Positions 10,648-23,081 of a stretch of DNA of 64,000 bases are shown here, piece after piece. Under the pieces are notes generated by a model, which saw only the letters and a list, made by a program, of their open reading frames with translations, had not been told where the DNA came from and did not search any database. The translations under genes and the position numbers were made by a program. The DNA is from Ceratorhiza oryzae-sativae (taxonomy: Eukaryota; Basidiomycota; Agaricomycetes; Cantharellales; Ceratobasidiaceae): NCBI GenBank assembly GCA_030998015.1, contig JARWMV010000241.1:124001-188000 (forward strand). The letters are read 5' to 3'. Numbering within the stretch: position 1 is the first letter of the stretch; each line of letters opens with the position of its first letter.

Positions 10648-12256
10648 TCACACGCGACGGCGCCCTGATTCAATGTCATATTCTAATGTGCCCATATGAC
10701 CTGTGGAGAGCCCACGGCGTGGTTGTTTCGTCTGTGCATGATTCAGGAGATGAATCGAGGCTCGAGGGAACAGGGGGAGCTTCTTGCCGTTTTTCAGCGC
10801 CTGGTGTGCAGTCGTGACGGCTAGGATCCCCCAAAGAGCGAACAAGACAACGTTGAAGCAGGTAGCGATCCCTCAGAAAAACTGAGAATCCAACGCGTGC
10901 GACAACTGGAGCGCAAGAAAGGCATAAATGCCGTGCATATGCAGCCATGAGCTGAGTGAAATCAGCGATGTCACGTACCAATTGAAACACCGTGCCCCAA
11001 AATCCGACACTGAAATTAGGGAGATTCCAAGGGTGCGTCTCATACATCCCAAGGGTCGCTATTGATCCACCAGATGCCCGAGGTCCATAAAAAGAAGCCA
11101 CAGATCGTTCCTAGGAGCACCCAAGGCTGAGCTTCGGCAAACAATACATTTCCGCTCACGCGGCGGCGGGCAATTTCCGCAAACACCTGACCGATGAGTA
11201 CGAAGACGGCTCCACCCTAGAAGGTAGCCGTCAGGGCACTGGACCGAGGCTAGAGTGTTGGGCGGAACTCACCTGTCCGCACGGACCCACAGGCGCGAAC
11301 TTGGATATGATGGTAGTGTTTTCTGGTAAATCCCGAGTGACGAGGCAAAAGACATAGACGGGCAAGATCGTGAAGTTCAGTGACAGGCCGAGTAATAATA
11401 GAACCAGAGACATGAGAAGCGTGACGACACTGTGCCCGGTCGAGTATTGGAGAATCGCGTGCGCCAGCACTGCGACGGCTGTGGCAGGAACGATAGGTGT
11501 AGCGGTCAGTAGCAACCAAAGTGCGGTGAGCCCAGTGAGGCTATGGGTATGTCAAGTTGTCCTACCAAAGTTTATTGTTAGCGGATGCAGAGCTTGCGTG
11601 ATACTGGCTCACATAGTGTAAAGTATCCCAAAATATACTCCAAGCGAGAGCATCGAATAGAATCACCGTGGCCCCCACAGTGTATAGAGCATAGACTCTC
11701 CGCCAACTTCATATTTCGATTAACATTGAGGGCCGAATTAATGATGGCTGCGAATCCCATCGTAAGCAGCCTAATTTAAATTAATACCAGGATTTGAAAG
11801 ATGACACGATAAGCTCAGTACCCAGATATATGCTCTGAACTGGATGCCGATAAGTTAACCGAGTTAACTATGGCGTCCGTCAGCTAAATTGACAATAGGG
11901 CATGATTTTTCCACCTACCTCGGGACACCGAAGGTAGCAAACGACAGACAGCACAAGAAACGCTGCAAATAAAACAATTTTTGTTGCGAGTAAGGTCGCT
12001 GAAACGATATGTCGCAAGGGTTGGGGGCAGTAGGGAAAGTTTCATAGAAGAGCTGACGCCGCCCCAGTTGCTATCGAATATCGTTAGCTAGACACCAGGC
12101 TTTGAGCAACAAAATAAAAACAAAATTCATACCCATATTCACTGAAAACCATGAAGGCATAACATTCTTATGGAGCCAGTCGGCCCAGTAGGCAGCAAAT
12201 TGAGAAAGAGAGCTCGACTCACTTGATAGAAAGCGCTTCATGAAACGAATGCTCAC
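10648..12256 (-). pseudogene. TDT/SLAC1-family transporter, paralog 3, degenerate
   Basis: The order of homologous blocks matches paralogs 1 and 2: ADWLHKNVMPSWFSVNMG (12210-12130), GAASALL then a stop where the others have Tyr and then FPY (about 12040), HPVQSIYLG (11835), MGFAAIINSALNV (11760), a shifted block LYTLWGPR then a stop where the others have the second Trp of WW, then SMLSLGVYFGILYTM (to about 11612), TATPIVPATAVAVLA (11515), GPCGQ, then broken remains of the last helices to about 10648. Two stop codons are substitutions, not indels, and other frame changes occur. This is the clearest pseudogene in the window and the youngest-looking state of decay within the tandem array. It has the same strand and similar spacing as its neighbours. 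Confidence 0.78.
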
Positions 12257-12596
12257 GACAACAGCTCTCGTTCATGTGAGGCGTCGTGGTTGTCGAAAAC
12301 ATACATCCCTATCGCAAATTTGTACAGACCTTAGGGGCATTTGTCAGAGTATGGTGCCAGAGATAAGGATTTCCCGCATCATGTCCACCCGGGAGATAAG
12401 CATTTCACCCGTCGGACAGCTTCGGGAATGGGGCCAGCAGGACTTGTGTCGTATCTATGCCTCGCTGAGGAGTTGTGTGATCTATTTCGGGTCTGAATTA
12501 GTTCAAGGTGCTGAGGGCTCGAGGAGGCATTTACGCTCGAACTCGGTAAGCTGGGCCAGGATTCACCCTACTCCAAATTGACATTCCAATATATCC

Positions 12597-13050
12597 CTAC
12601 CACTGTTCATTAGTCTTAATGTGAGAGAGGTCTGTGTTCGGTATCCCAAGTGCCAGACCGAGATATATGCAGATGCGGATAAGGACGGCGGTTACATCTG
12701 GCAAAGAACTCGGCTCTCGATAACCAAGGAGCCAGCGTCGCGGATCCAGGACGACCAAAAATAGCTGCAATCTTTCACATAGGAATCGATATCCGAACAT
12801 CCGAATGAAAGATTCAATTCCAACCATCAGACACAGGATTCAAAACAACACCACGGTGGCTGTGCAACTCATATTTGGTATCAAACCCAACCAAACTCGC
12901 CGGGTTCGACGATAGAATACATGACTGTGATTCCAGTTCATAATGTAGGCCCATTATACACCTGTTTACAGAATTGCCAAGGAGAGAGGATAAACAAGGA
13001 CAACGCAAATAAAAAGGATACAAAGCAGAATGGCACTTAGACCTGCATGA
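12597..13050 (-). CDS. putative small membrane protein (fragmentary)
   Basis: The minus strand near 13050-12970 encodes a strongly hydrophobic segment (AILLCILFICVVLVYPLSLA) ending at a GTAAAC donor. Further coding-like pieces follow: VGFDTKYELHSHRGVVLNP, then FIRMFGYRFLCERLQLFLVV and RRWLLGYREPSSLPDVT to a stop near 12597. I could not assemble a complete model or recognise a family. It may be a degraded neighbour of the transporter array or a real multi-exon gene. Confidence 0.3.
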
Positions 13051-13096
13051 CATGCATCGACGAAACGTTTCCTCTCTCGTCGCTCTGTGAATAATG

Positions 13097-16005
13097 CTAG
13101 ATGAGCTCATAATATAAGAAAAAGCGACAAACGATATGCCTCACCCTCATTCCCAAAACTCTCTCCCCATCAATCATCACGCCTGACAACAAGAGCTCCT
13201 CTCGTGTCACGACCTCTCGATATGGCAGCTCGCTCCTCACGTCCTTTTCCCAGTATTTTCCAGCTGGCAAAATCGTCGGATGGTCCACAATAGTCACCCG
13301 ATTTTGACCCTGGACCTCCTTGTTCCGTCGAACGGCGAACGGATTAAAGTCGAGCACACGAACAGGGCGTTTAACGTTGGTCCCGCCTGGGCCGTCATCG
13401 AGACCGTTGAGATCAATGGCAGGCGCAGGCGGCGGCATGTTGGTTGCTAGAGGTTGCGGATGGTCAGGGTTGTCCGCCATTCCCGTTTGAGGCACTCCTG
13501 CCGGGATCGAGCCACCCGAAACACCAAGCGTTGCAAAGCGCTGGCCGTGGGATATACACGCCCAGGCCGGCATCGGCATTCGGGTCAACAATCGCGTGAT
13601 CGGCGGAGCCCAGTCGTCCCACTCGTATACTCGAGGTCGATGGGATCGTGGTCGTTGTGGCGACCCCGAGCTCGAACTAGATCTGGTTGAACTGGGGCCA
13701 GATGAAGTCGAGGGACAACCCGCCTGCAACTCATCCTTCTCGGCAAACTTCCTCAGCGCCCGGCAATGCACAAAGAGATTGAAATATAGCCGGTCCATAT
13801 CGTCGACCATGATCTCATCATCCGCGACCTGAGGAAAGGGAAGTGCTCCAACAAATGGAGGCGGCAGTTGAGCTTGGCCAATTCCAGGGCCTAATTGAGG
13901 TTGAGGTTGAGTAGGAACAGTATGGGGTTGACCAGCTTCGGCATGCGTATGGGGCTGACCCTGTCCAGGTTGTGGTGGCGAACCTCCATACTGATAGACC
14001 ACACCCCCACCCTGTGCCTGCTCCTCACCCAAGAGTGCGTCGTGAATCTGGATCTGGATGGGAGCATGTCCGCTGTTCGCGCTCGAGTGATCAAACACGC
14101 TCATCAGTGGTGGTTCAGCCGGGGTAGGGAGAGACGAGGGAGGCATTTGCAAGTCGATCCATGGGACGAGGGTCGTTAGGGATGGCGGATCGGTTGACGA
14201 GCTCGCAACGGGAGGCGGAGGCGGAGGGGCAGGTGGCGTGGGTTGCGGTACCAAGGACGAGGAAGGACCGTCTGAGGAATTCAAACATGTGAGAAAAGAC
14301 CTGGGGGCATCGAGAACCAACGTACTACTGATAGTCTCCACGTCAACCTGTTCATCCTCGTCCTCGCCTTCTTCCCACTTCAAACTTCCTTCATCCAGAT
14401 AAACGACACCGGCAAATACACCAGGCCGAACCGGTACAAGCCCGCTCGACAGCGCAATAATAGCCCGGTCGGGATCGGCATGAAACGGCCGCACGGGTGC
14501 GAATCGCGTCTCTTGGACTTCTTCCACCGCTAAGCCCGTCTCCTTTTCCTTGCCCTTTCGACTGACTCTCGGGCGAACGATCCCGGTCCTCGGCAACGGG
14601 TCCACCCGACAAGTCATAATTCCCACATTCCACTCCTTTTTCGGTCTGGGAAAGCGCAAAAGCGAACGAAGCTCAGGTCGTCTGGTCAACCCGCTCAACC
14701 CGGCCGCGCCAGGCGGCATTTGACTAGCCTCTTCGAGGTTGCTCACGCAAAAGACGTAGTTTCCGATATGAAACGAGCGAACCGTGCTCTCTGGCCGAGA
14801 CGGTGTCCAGCAGGCGGGTGCGACTCGGCGGCCGGAATTATCGAATTCCAGGTGGTGTGGAGCGCGACCGAGAGGGTAGGTTTGCTCCGAACAAGTGGCA
14901 GACGGCAAAAGATGGGCGAACGAGTAGACGCGCAGGGCTGCACCGCCCGCGCTGCTGGATGGAATCAAGAACGAGGACCCAGAGAGAAAGGAGAAATCGT
15001 CGAAATGGATACCGGCCGGTGCAGGGTAATCCTACCATCTCGTCAGGATCGTACGAGAGAACGGGAGAAAGCCAAACATACAACGATGAGTTCACCCGAA
15101 CACCAATCCCAGATCATAAGATGAAACGCATGGGCGCCCCAGAAGAGAATGCCGAGCAACGAGTCGTATATCTGGATGGTAAAGTCGGAGATGAATACAT
15201 CCGGTGGTTGTGGGTATGCGAAGAGGACAGGAAGGGTTGCCATGGGATGCGGAACGTTGCTCGAGAGTGTGCGGAGATGGATAGGTATGGGTTCGTCAAT
15301 CGCTCTGTTCGTACCGGTAAGTATAAGGAACCAAGGACCAAGGCCGAAGCACGCACCCTTCGTGTCGATGGCCAACAAGGACGACCAAGTCCTGCTCGGG
15401 CGCAATCGTAAAATCGTGAACTAGCAACCCGACCTGTTCGTGGCTCCATCGGACACTGCCGTGACTCCCATCCCGGGGAGGAAACACTATCACATCGATC
15501 GCGGCCGTAAAATGGTGCCCGTCATCGGGGTCGGGCTGGTGTGCGTCGGGCAACGTCGAGCGACCGCGGGCAAAGACTCCACCGGCGAGCTCGTAGTTTG
15601 GGCAGTCGCCCGCCCATGGCTCAGAGCGCTGAGACTTCCAGTCGAGCGTGCGCCATCCGCGGTCAATGTCCCGTAGCTGTGCGAGCCGAGACGCGGTCGA
15701 CAGCGGGTTGCACGGTCCCCCGTCGACGTTGCCGGTCGCAAAGAGCTCGAGCCGGTATTGCAGGCGCACGGTGGTGTCGACGATCTGTTTTATCTTTCTG
15801 CAGAGCTGCTGCAGGCGTTAGCCGTCGTCCAGTCGCAGCCCGAGCAACACACCTGTCTGCACCGCAACACGGCGGGCACCGGCACATACTCGAGAATCGC
15901 CGCCCAGACCTCGTTGGGCAGACGCAGGCTGTGGCTCGCATGGTAGAATAGGCATTGGCTGCGTGCACTCGCGGTCGGGGGCACACGCGCAGACGGCAAC
16001 AGCAT
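13097..16005 (-). CDS. F-box domain protein with long proline-rich C-terminal region
   Basis: The N-terminus, from ATG 16003-16005, contains an F-box at about residues 27-50 (LPNEVWAAILEYVPVPAVLR then CRQ), which would bind Skp1 in an SCF ubiquitin ligase. An intron of 44 nt (ending about 15809) follows. The next exon reads TVRLQYRLELFATGN and continues through SEPWAGDCPNYELAGG and LGILFWGAHAFHLMIWDW. A 55-nt GTATGT...TAG intron near 15030-15085 joins to a 623-codon last exon rich in Pro and acidic runs (EEGEDEDEQVDVE, PPAPPPPPP). Its conserved end reads VRVLDFNPFAVRR and VVTREELLLSGVMIDGERV, with a stop at 13097. The C-terminal half looks like a poorly conserved substrate-binding domain. Substrates are unknown. 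Confidence 0.75.
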
Positions 16006-16222
16006 TCTCCACGTCGAGGTCGAATCCAGGTCGGCCCCATCCTCCCAGGCGCCTATCCGCCATCACGTGTGGCGCAAGTTCTCGCATCATCCGCACATTT
16101 TTTTGGACGTCTGGTTCATCATGACAGTCTCGCATCGAGCATACACTAGTTTACAATATTCCTTTAAAAATTGTGTGCTGTTCAAGCGTGCATACAACCT
16201 AGATCCTCCCGCTTCTGTTCAT

Positions 16223-17690
16223 CTAGCCCCTTGGCTCGCGTGGTTCTACATTCAGACGTCAGCAGTAATCCAACCACTCGTCACCCGACGCGATACTTAC
16301 GCGACCATTGGACACTCAAAATCAAGTTGTCGTAACCTATGATGCAACTCTTAAGCTATCACCACAGCAGAATGCCTATGAATGCACTCACCCATCCCAT
16401 GGACCTTTTGGAGTGCCCTCTCCGCATTTGCTCGGTCTTCGAAACTAACGAATGCGTATCCTTTGCCAATTCCAGTCTCCCGGTCGCGACCAATATACAC
16501 TCGCTGCACCCGCCCGAACCTAGAGTGGCAAATTTTCGTTATCACCGAGCGGGACAAAGACAGAGTGCTCGAGACCACCAAAACTGGAACGCCGGAAGTG
16601 GGGCTGTACAAACATATGACGAGCCGAGTAGCAAGCAAACGACGACATACCTGGAGAACAACTCCCGCAGATCATCCTCTTGCGTATCCTCGCTCACGTT
16701 GGTCACACGAAGCGTAGGTAGATCGTCCCGATTGCCAGATCTGAACATGCTCTCGCCCGCACCACGACCTGCTCCAGCGCGCATCGAGGGCGGAACGTAC
16801 TTGTTCCCTATGGACCGCATCTTAGCCAATGCCTACCAGATGGAAATAGAACAAGACGTACCGGTCGGAGCTTCTGGTCTTGCAGCAGGTCCATCTTCAG
16901 GTGGCGGAGCCTCATCTGGATAGCACCCCCCAGTAAGAGTTCACGTACGACCAGTGAAGCGAAATCCACTAACCTGCTGCCAGTCCAAGCGTCTCCTTGT
17001 ACGGGCACTTGCTCGTAAAGTGATCACCCTGGCACACTCGACACAGAATCTTCTTTCCGCCAAGTGCAGCTTTGGTAACGGCATCTGGATCGGGCTCGGG
17101 CTCTACGTTCTAGAATACGAATTGCCGTTAGTCTTAGTCATAAATGATACAGAGCAGGATGATTATAAAAAGGCGAACATAGACACGCATGACAGATACA
17201 GCCAAAGTGGATGTAAAGACGGCACAAGAACGCACCTTGTGCCCAGCACTCAGCTTCAACCCAATCGCCTCGCCCACCGTCGTCGTCGCCCTGTCAGGTC
17301 CAGGCTTATTTCCCTTTTCGGCACCAAATTTAACCCAAGCCTTGCGTTCGGCTGTCGCATGATCAACGAGTGCTTTCTGGAGGGTTCTCTTTATTCTTCG
17401 TGTTGTCTGGATGAGACGTTTGTCAGCTATGCCATCGAGCAGGAACACAATTGGCCAAGAGAACAAAGTGGGACATACTTTGATCCGCTTCCCTTCGTCA
17501 TTCACCCCATACTCGATGATTGTCCTGATCCCGTTCTCGTCGACTGTATCCGAATTCTGCGGGACGTCTACCATGACGCATATCAGCCCACCAATTCACC
17601 CTAACCTCGTTCTTGTGTCTGCTCACCACTGTTAAAATCGTCAACATCATCTGCCCAAGAAGCCTTTGGTGGTGCCCTGTATTTATACAT
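16223..17690 (-). CDS. TIF35: eukaryotic translation initiation factor 3 subunit G (eIF3g)
   Basis: A minus-strand multi-exon gene for eIF3g, an RNA-binding subunit of the eIF3 complex that acts in scanning and reinitiation in the cytosol. In order: KASWADDVDDFNS at the N-terminus, DENGIRTIIEYGVNDEGKRI, TRRIKRTLQKALVDHATAER, KPGPDRATTTVGE, a CCHC zinc knuckle region (C-x2-C...H-x4-C near 17000-17070), GNKYVPPSMRAGAGR, and a C-terminal RRM with RNP2 LRVTNVSEDT and RNP1 GKGYAFVSFED. The last intron (donor GTAAGT in 16285-16300) leads to a short exon that gives WSQPREPRG and TAG at 16223-16225, matching the family's C-terminus. The start at 17690 (MYKYRAPPKASW) is a guess; a short upstream exon spliced at AATACAG is possible. 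Confidence 0.88.
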
Positions 17691-17941
17691 CAGCCAGATG
17701 CAAAATGAGAGAGAGAACAAGTGCCTACACCGCTGCCATGTTGTGTGGTCGTCGAACGGATGATCAAGTGTAAATTGTGTCCTGCCACCACTCGACCCTG
17801 CTTAGTCAGTAGATGGTTAAGAATTGGAATATGAACACTCCGGTTGTCTTTGTCAATCACGACATGTCTAACAGAACGGCTTGGTTCCCAAACTTGGATG
17901 TCTTCATGATCTAGAAAGACGAGCCACATCCAGTCATCCAT
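17690..17941 (-). CDS. hypothetical short open reading frame
   Basis: An 83-codon minus-strand frame from ATG 17939-17941, beginning MDDWMWLVFLDHEDIQVWEP. It ends exactly where my eIF3g start lies. The protein-like N-terminal half and hydrophobic/acidic alternation suggest possible coding, but no family is recognised, and the short distance to eIF3g argues for a regulatory or chance frame. Confidence 0.25.
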   Translation of the reverse strand: MDDWMWLVFLDHEDIQVWEPSRSVRHVVIDKDNRSVHIPILNHLLTKQGRVVAGHNLHLIIRSTTTQHGSGVGTCSLSHFASG

Positions 17942-18190
17942 AGGAATTATATGTAGTACTTTAATAGTCGGTGCTGATTAAAACTGGAGTTTCTTAGAAT
18001 GGCTCAAACAATTGCTGACCGACCAATATCCTTTCAAAAGGCCTTGTTCCGTGATTTCGAGTAGCCTAACATCGATCTATCCAACTATAGCCGAGTTAAC
18101 TCATCTCCCGCAGATAATTGTAAGCGTTTTTGGATGGGCTATTGTGCGCGTCTCAGCATTTGGGCCAGGCAAGGATGAAACAATATTCGA

Positions 18191-19686
18191 TTACGCAAGG
18201 CCCATATGTTTGCTAGCGACTGCTACCGCCTCAGCAACCTTACCTTTGATGATAAAATATGTCGTTCCCCATTGTCCACTACGGTGGTGATACAGGCCTT
18301 TGTCCATGCGGTTGTTTGCAAGATAATTTGCCAACGATGTATGATCGACTAAATCGGGTGTTTTTTCCAAACTCCTTCGAAGTTCAACATAGTCTTCCCC
18401 TCGCCATTCCTATCATTGTAAAGCATCAACTCAAAATCCCGACGTGTAGCCCGACAGCCAACCGCGCACCGTATATAATTCTCCTTTGCCATCGACAAAC
18501 ACATGACGCCCTTGCACAACGACGGAACTCTAGAAATAGTTTATGTATAGATTTTGACGATTTATGAACTAAGCGCATCTTACCATGGCCATACCATGCT
18601 GCGCAGCCTGCATGAACCGTTTCATATCATCGAGCCTATCAATAACTTGGCTTAGGAGCTTATTGGATTCCTCCATTCCACGCTTCACCACTGTGGGCTT
18701 TTGCTCAACATCGGAGTTGAGTTCTGGCTCAATGGGAAGCGAGGATAGAGATATCTCGGAAAGAACCAAAGGCTCCGCGGGCTCTAGTTCGTCCCTCAAT
18801 ATCGCTGGGGTTAAAGGGTTCGAGTTTTCTGGTTGAAGAGAAGCATCGGCTACAGGGTACACCGAGACTTCAATACGCTGATCATGGCGTTCGTTCCGAG
18901 AGGAGGCTGAATGAGAATTATGACCAATGACCACTTGATGAATGTATCGCTCTGCCGTCACCAATGCAATAGAGTCGCGTTTAGACGACCATATAATGTT
19001 GGTGCTTACCAAATTGGATGTTGAAGAGATGCTGAGACAGCTGCATGCTCAGGTTGGGGTCAAACATTGATGGTACTGTAAGATATTACTCATTTATGAC
19101 TCTCCTTATCATTCTCACATACCATTCGCGAGATTCTCTGCTAAACGAAGCGCCTCTTGAACGTCTTTCACGTCTTCATCAGACGGAGGCCCAACGACCA
19201 ACTTTAGGTCCACAGGAATATGCACAGGAAGTGCTGGAGGGGTATGTGTTGTATTCTGTTTCCGAAGCACCTGATAAGGAACAGGCGCGCACAGAAGGCA
19301 TTTGTATACAAACCCCAGGGAACGCAACCATCGGGAATTTCTCTCGATACCGAGCTGTTCGAATGTAGCCATAACTCATTCTATAAACACACGTAACGTT
19401 ATGTCACTACGCACTTACCCATCTGAATATTAAACAGATACTGAGCAAGTCTCATTGACAAGTCTGGGTCGTATAGCCTTGGTACTGCCTCGCATTCCTC
19501 GATTGATACTCAGGTATTTCAATTCTGCACATTAGCCTACTTGCCATTTGCTACCTCGCCTAGTGCCCGAATGACAGCGTGTACCACCTTTACCTCGTCA
19601 TCGCTGGGCACACCTTCAATCGCCTTCAATTCAAATGTTTCAGCGAGAAAAGGCGGCAGTTCGGGAGGATTTAGCGCTGATTCCAT
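18191..19686 (-). CDS. Rhizoctonia 'laminin domain protein'-like protein with duplicated N-terminal unit
   Basis: Two homologous units lie in tandem on the minus strand. Unit 1 (ATG 19684-19686) reads PPELPPFLAETFELKAIEG, then VPSDDEVKVVHAVIRALGE, and after an intron VPRLYDPDLSMRLAQYLFN. Unit 2 (19372 downward) reads PPALPVHIPVDLKLVVGPPS, DEDVKDVQEALRLAENLAN and then MFDPNLSMQLSQHLFN. A coiled-coil-prone stretch follows (MEESNKLLSQVIDRLDDMKR), then VVVQGRHVFVDGKGELYT, an intron at about 18430-18475, and YVELRRSLEKTPDLVD to TAA 18191-18193. The intron after unit 1 has a GC donor (AATG|GCAAGT), at the position of the GT donor in unit 2. The architecture matches, from memory, a family expanded in Rhizoctonia solani; its biochemical function is not known to me and the 'laminin' name is not informative. 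Confidence 0.6.
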
Positions 19687-19699
19687 CGTATTTGTGATT

Positions 19700-21004
19700 C
19701 CTCAATGGGGTTGTCTTCAGTCTAGAACTGAGGAATGGATAGTGGTGGATGTACAATTTAGGTCTGGCGGCGGTGGCAACCACGCCACACGTGATGCGTC
19801 CCCGCAACATCCAACAACATCCAACAGGAATCAAGGGCCTTCCCTCCACAAAGCATTTTTCGTAAAATCTACGCGGTATCTTGATTCATGTTTATCCCAA
19901 AAGACGAACCATTGGATTCAATCGACCGGCTGTAGCCGGGTTTCGATGTTTAACGAAATTGTCCCGGTCGACCCCAGGGTTGTCAACGGATCGCGACGGG
20001 GGACTTGCCCATATACAAAATAGGATTTCGTGCTCTGCAACATGATAAAAGATACCCAAATCATACCTTTTTATTATTATTAGCCATACAGGCGCTATGT
20101 CTCCAGCAACCCCTCAGTCCAGTTTCCGAACCGACTCAGCGAGTAGTCGTTAAGTAGTGTGTCGAATCAATAGTTATAATTTAATTAGAATATATAGAGC
20201 TACGAAGTCGATAATGTGCTGGGGGCAACTTGTGTCTTTCCAGAACCATAAGATGGGCGATTATATCATAATGGAGTACCATTATGCGCGCATACAAGTG
20301 GCTCGCTGGGTGTGGGTTGCCCAGCCTTTAGCACATGATTGAACACTGATGTTCTACCTCAATATCCGATTGAATTATTCAATTTTAATATTGTTATAAA
20401 CTCTTCTGCTGTCGAGAAACTTTCTGCAATCAATCCAGCGGACGAAGGTTGGAATCTAACATTTCGAAGCGCCTGTGGTAGTGGGTGTCGCCCGCTGTGG
20501 AGCTGACCCAGATGTTCCGCGTCTGGGCACCTTTGGCATGCGATATCAAACAACCTAAATTATCCCATCGTCTATCTCGCTGCGTTGATCGTTCAGCTGA
20601 GTCGTCCTTTTTATATGACTCACGGGATGAAAGACCAGCTAAGACGCACATATTGTTGCAAGTATCCCTAATTGGCACCCCTCGTGCAGAACACATATAT
20701 TTCTAATTTTATATTCACTTTCTACTAGTTTGCTCTCTGGAATCAACTGTGTCATTGATACCATGAACATGTCTGGCACAAATATGCACAAGATCGACTG
20801 CCGTTGGGTCGTTTCTAGTAGTTTTATATTCAGATAAAAAAATCTTACATTTAATCATCAGCGCAGTTCTACCACATTATCTTGAAGAAAGGCCCGCTCA
20901 CGATGGCGGATTTGTAAAACAAGAAACCCACTCGAAGCGCTTATGAGTGGGTACAAATCTGACCAAGCACGCCTCTTCGATTTTGTCCCGATCGTTTGCT
21001 TTTG
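19700..21004. other. intergenic, no gene recognised
   Basis: The stretch between the divergently transcribed laminin-like gene and mL57. It is AT-rich at 20050-20400 and 20700-20880. Open frames on both strands (for example 20430-20696) lack motifs and splice support. Confidence 0.5.
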
Positions 21005-22066
21005 ATGCTGCCTATGATTTCCTGGCCCTGCTTGTCTCGCACGGGCGTTTCAAAGCACTTGCTGCAGGCAAAAAATCCTCAAGTTAGAATTAATGCTGGA
21101 TGCGGGTTAGGAGGTAAGCTCTGCTTGGCAATTCATTCTAACTGTCGCATAATTTTTTTGTCTAGAAACCCTGAGCAGAGTTATCTCCTCCCGAGCGTCC
21201 CTACCAGTGAAGCATCCTCCTCAAACTAGATCCAGATACTCTATCTCTCGGCCCCCAGGATGGGAAAAACGCAGCCTGGCGGCACCTTGCTCAGACGAGG
21301 ATGTGATTGCATATCTTGAGAGATTATTTCCACCTCTGCAATTTCCTAAAGAAACAGCTATTCGAATGATTACGCATACTAGCTGGAGGGCAGGAATGCA
21401 TGGCAGCAATAACCGATTCTCCTTTATTGGTGAGAACGCTATATTCATGTATCCTATTCGGCCGCCTATATTCATCTGTTTGCAACAGGTCGAAGAGTGT
21501 TACAAGCCTACACTCTGACGTTCTTGCATGCCCATACTGCCCTAAGCCCGACGCCCCCCCTTACACAACCACCCTCTGACCCTCCCGCGGATGTTAAAAT
21601 ATCGGATCTACCTATCCCAAATGCGATCCTCGATCAAGACTTTGCCGAGATCACAGACAAGGTAATTGACACGCGAGCGCTGGGCATGGACGTAGGTGCT
21701 GCTTGGGAGCTAGAGCGCGTGATGCGATGGGCCCCAAATAAGGCCGGTGATATGTCTTCGCGTGAATCCGGGTTATACAAAGTGAGAGGTAATACGATCG
21801 AGGCTGTCATTGGAGGGGTATTTCACCAATTCGTGAGTAACACCAGATTGGATTCTTACCGACCCCAACTCATCCGCGAGACACAGGGCGGAGTTGCTGC
21901 GCACAGGCTTTTCCACACCCGAATTCTCCCTCACGTCGCGGGATTTCTGCCTAGCCAGTATCGAGGCGCCGCTCTTGCCGCCTGCGATCGGCTGGGTGGA
22001 GCTGCTGCTCCTCTTCTGGTTGTTCGACAAACCCCCTCCGCTCGCATTGACTCGGCTGCGGGATAG
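21005..22066 (+). CDS. MRPL15: mitochondrial large-subunit ribosomal protein mL57 (RNase III-like fold)
   Basis: Four exons, all in phase: 21005-21113, 21166-21429, 21489-21832 and 21887-22066, giving about 298 residues. The N-terminus is basic and Arg/Ser-rich, as expected for a mitochondrial presequence. The middle reads HTSWRAGMHGSNNRFSFIGR then RVLQAYTLTFLHAH, the RNase III-type helical core, and later VRGNTIEAVIGGVFHQF (an RNase III-like signature region) and HRLFHTRILPHVAG. Key acidic catalytic residues of true RNase III are not evident, consistent with the structural, non-catalytic mL57 family of the fungal mitoribosome. Dicer or other RNase III is unlikely because there is no dsRBD. 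Confidence 0.8.
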
Positions 22067-22621
22067 AATGAAACGATGCTTTTCACCCCATCCCTGCTCA
22101 TTTCATCATGTTCTATCACACCATATTTTATCGCGACAATCCATTCGTTTGTAATGAAGAGTTCCTGCTCACGTGAGTGCCGGAGATCACCCCGCATTTG
22201 AGCGCAGACCTTGTTGCCTTGTTGGGAATCTTGTTTGGCCCATTCATTTCAGTGATGACGACACCAATGGGTGTATGCGGGGAAAGCAGATCATGAATTT
22301 AACGCTTTGTCTTCGGATGTGGGTGACTGGTGCTAAGATTTGATTAGTCCAGTTTGAGCAAGTTGAAGTTCGTAGGACGCATAAATTCATTCTCCGAACA
22401 TCCCACACTCGAGGTCACAAGACCGCCGAACCAGACAGGGCCGGCAACGCAGCCTGCCAAACACGGTATACCGTCTTGCGTCGTCCCTCAATCGGTCGAG
22501 GTCAGCTGTCCGCGAATGGCGCCTTTATAAACCCCCCCACCTCGACTGGTATCCACTCATTCTCGACTTTCACCCCCTCCCCGCCACATCCAATCGTCCA
22601 TCCCTTTATCTATTGGTCATA
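22067..22621 (+). promoter_or_regulatory. promoter region with TATA box for the small Cys-rich gene
   Basis: No gene is seen between mL57 and 22622. A TATA-like TTTATAAA lies near 22525, about 95 bp before the ATG, followed by a pyrimidine-rich stretch typical of fungal promoters. Confidence 0.5.
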
Positions 22622-23081
22622 ATGTCTTCTCTCGGCTCTGCAGGATCCGTCGAGATCGCCGACTGCCTCTTCTGTGCCAATCATCGCCTTGAGGTGGTGA
22701 GTGCAGTCAACATGACTCGCCTCGACTTCCATGTCTGAGATATGGTTGCTTAGTGCAAAGAATGCGAGTTTGACGGACGAGAAGACAACGACTTTGCCTT
22801 TGGCGTAGGTCCCGTATCACCCTCCTATCTCTCGCAACGCTGACCATCATTCGACTATCAGTTTGACCCCGCTCCAACTCGTGAGCCGCTTGAGCTTGCT
22901 GCGACCACGGCCAATAAGGACGGTGTGTAAGTACCGACGTGCGCCTTCAGCGACGTTTCGTGATTCTGATCGATTCGCCAGCATCTCATGCAAGAAGCAC
23001 GGCAATGCGGACTGCAAGCAGTGCTACAACTGGAAGAAGCAGCTCACGAAATTGCATAAGGACGCCAAGAAGGCGAAGTAA
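22622..23081 (+). CDS. small cysteine-rich (putative zinc-binding) protein
   Basis: Four in-phase exons (22622-22696, 22754-22804, 22862-22926, 22982-23081) encode about 96 residues. Cysteines come in pairs: DCLFC and VCKEC, 8-12 residues apart, then SCKKHGNADCKQC near the C-terminus. This suggests two zinc sites. The tail (KKQLTKLHKDAKKAK) is strongly basic. I recognise no named family; a nucleic-acid or ribosome-associated role is possible but only inferred from charge and zinc ligands. The exon structure with consensus splice sites and conserved phase makes it a real gene. Confidence 0.7.
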
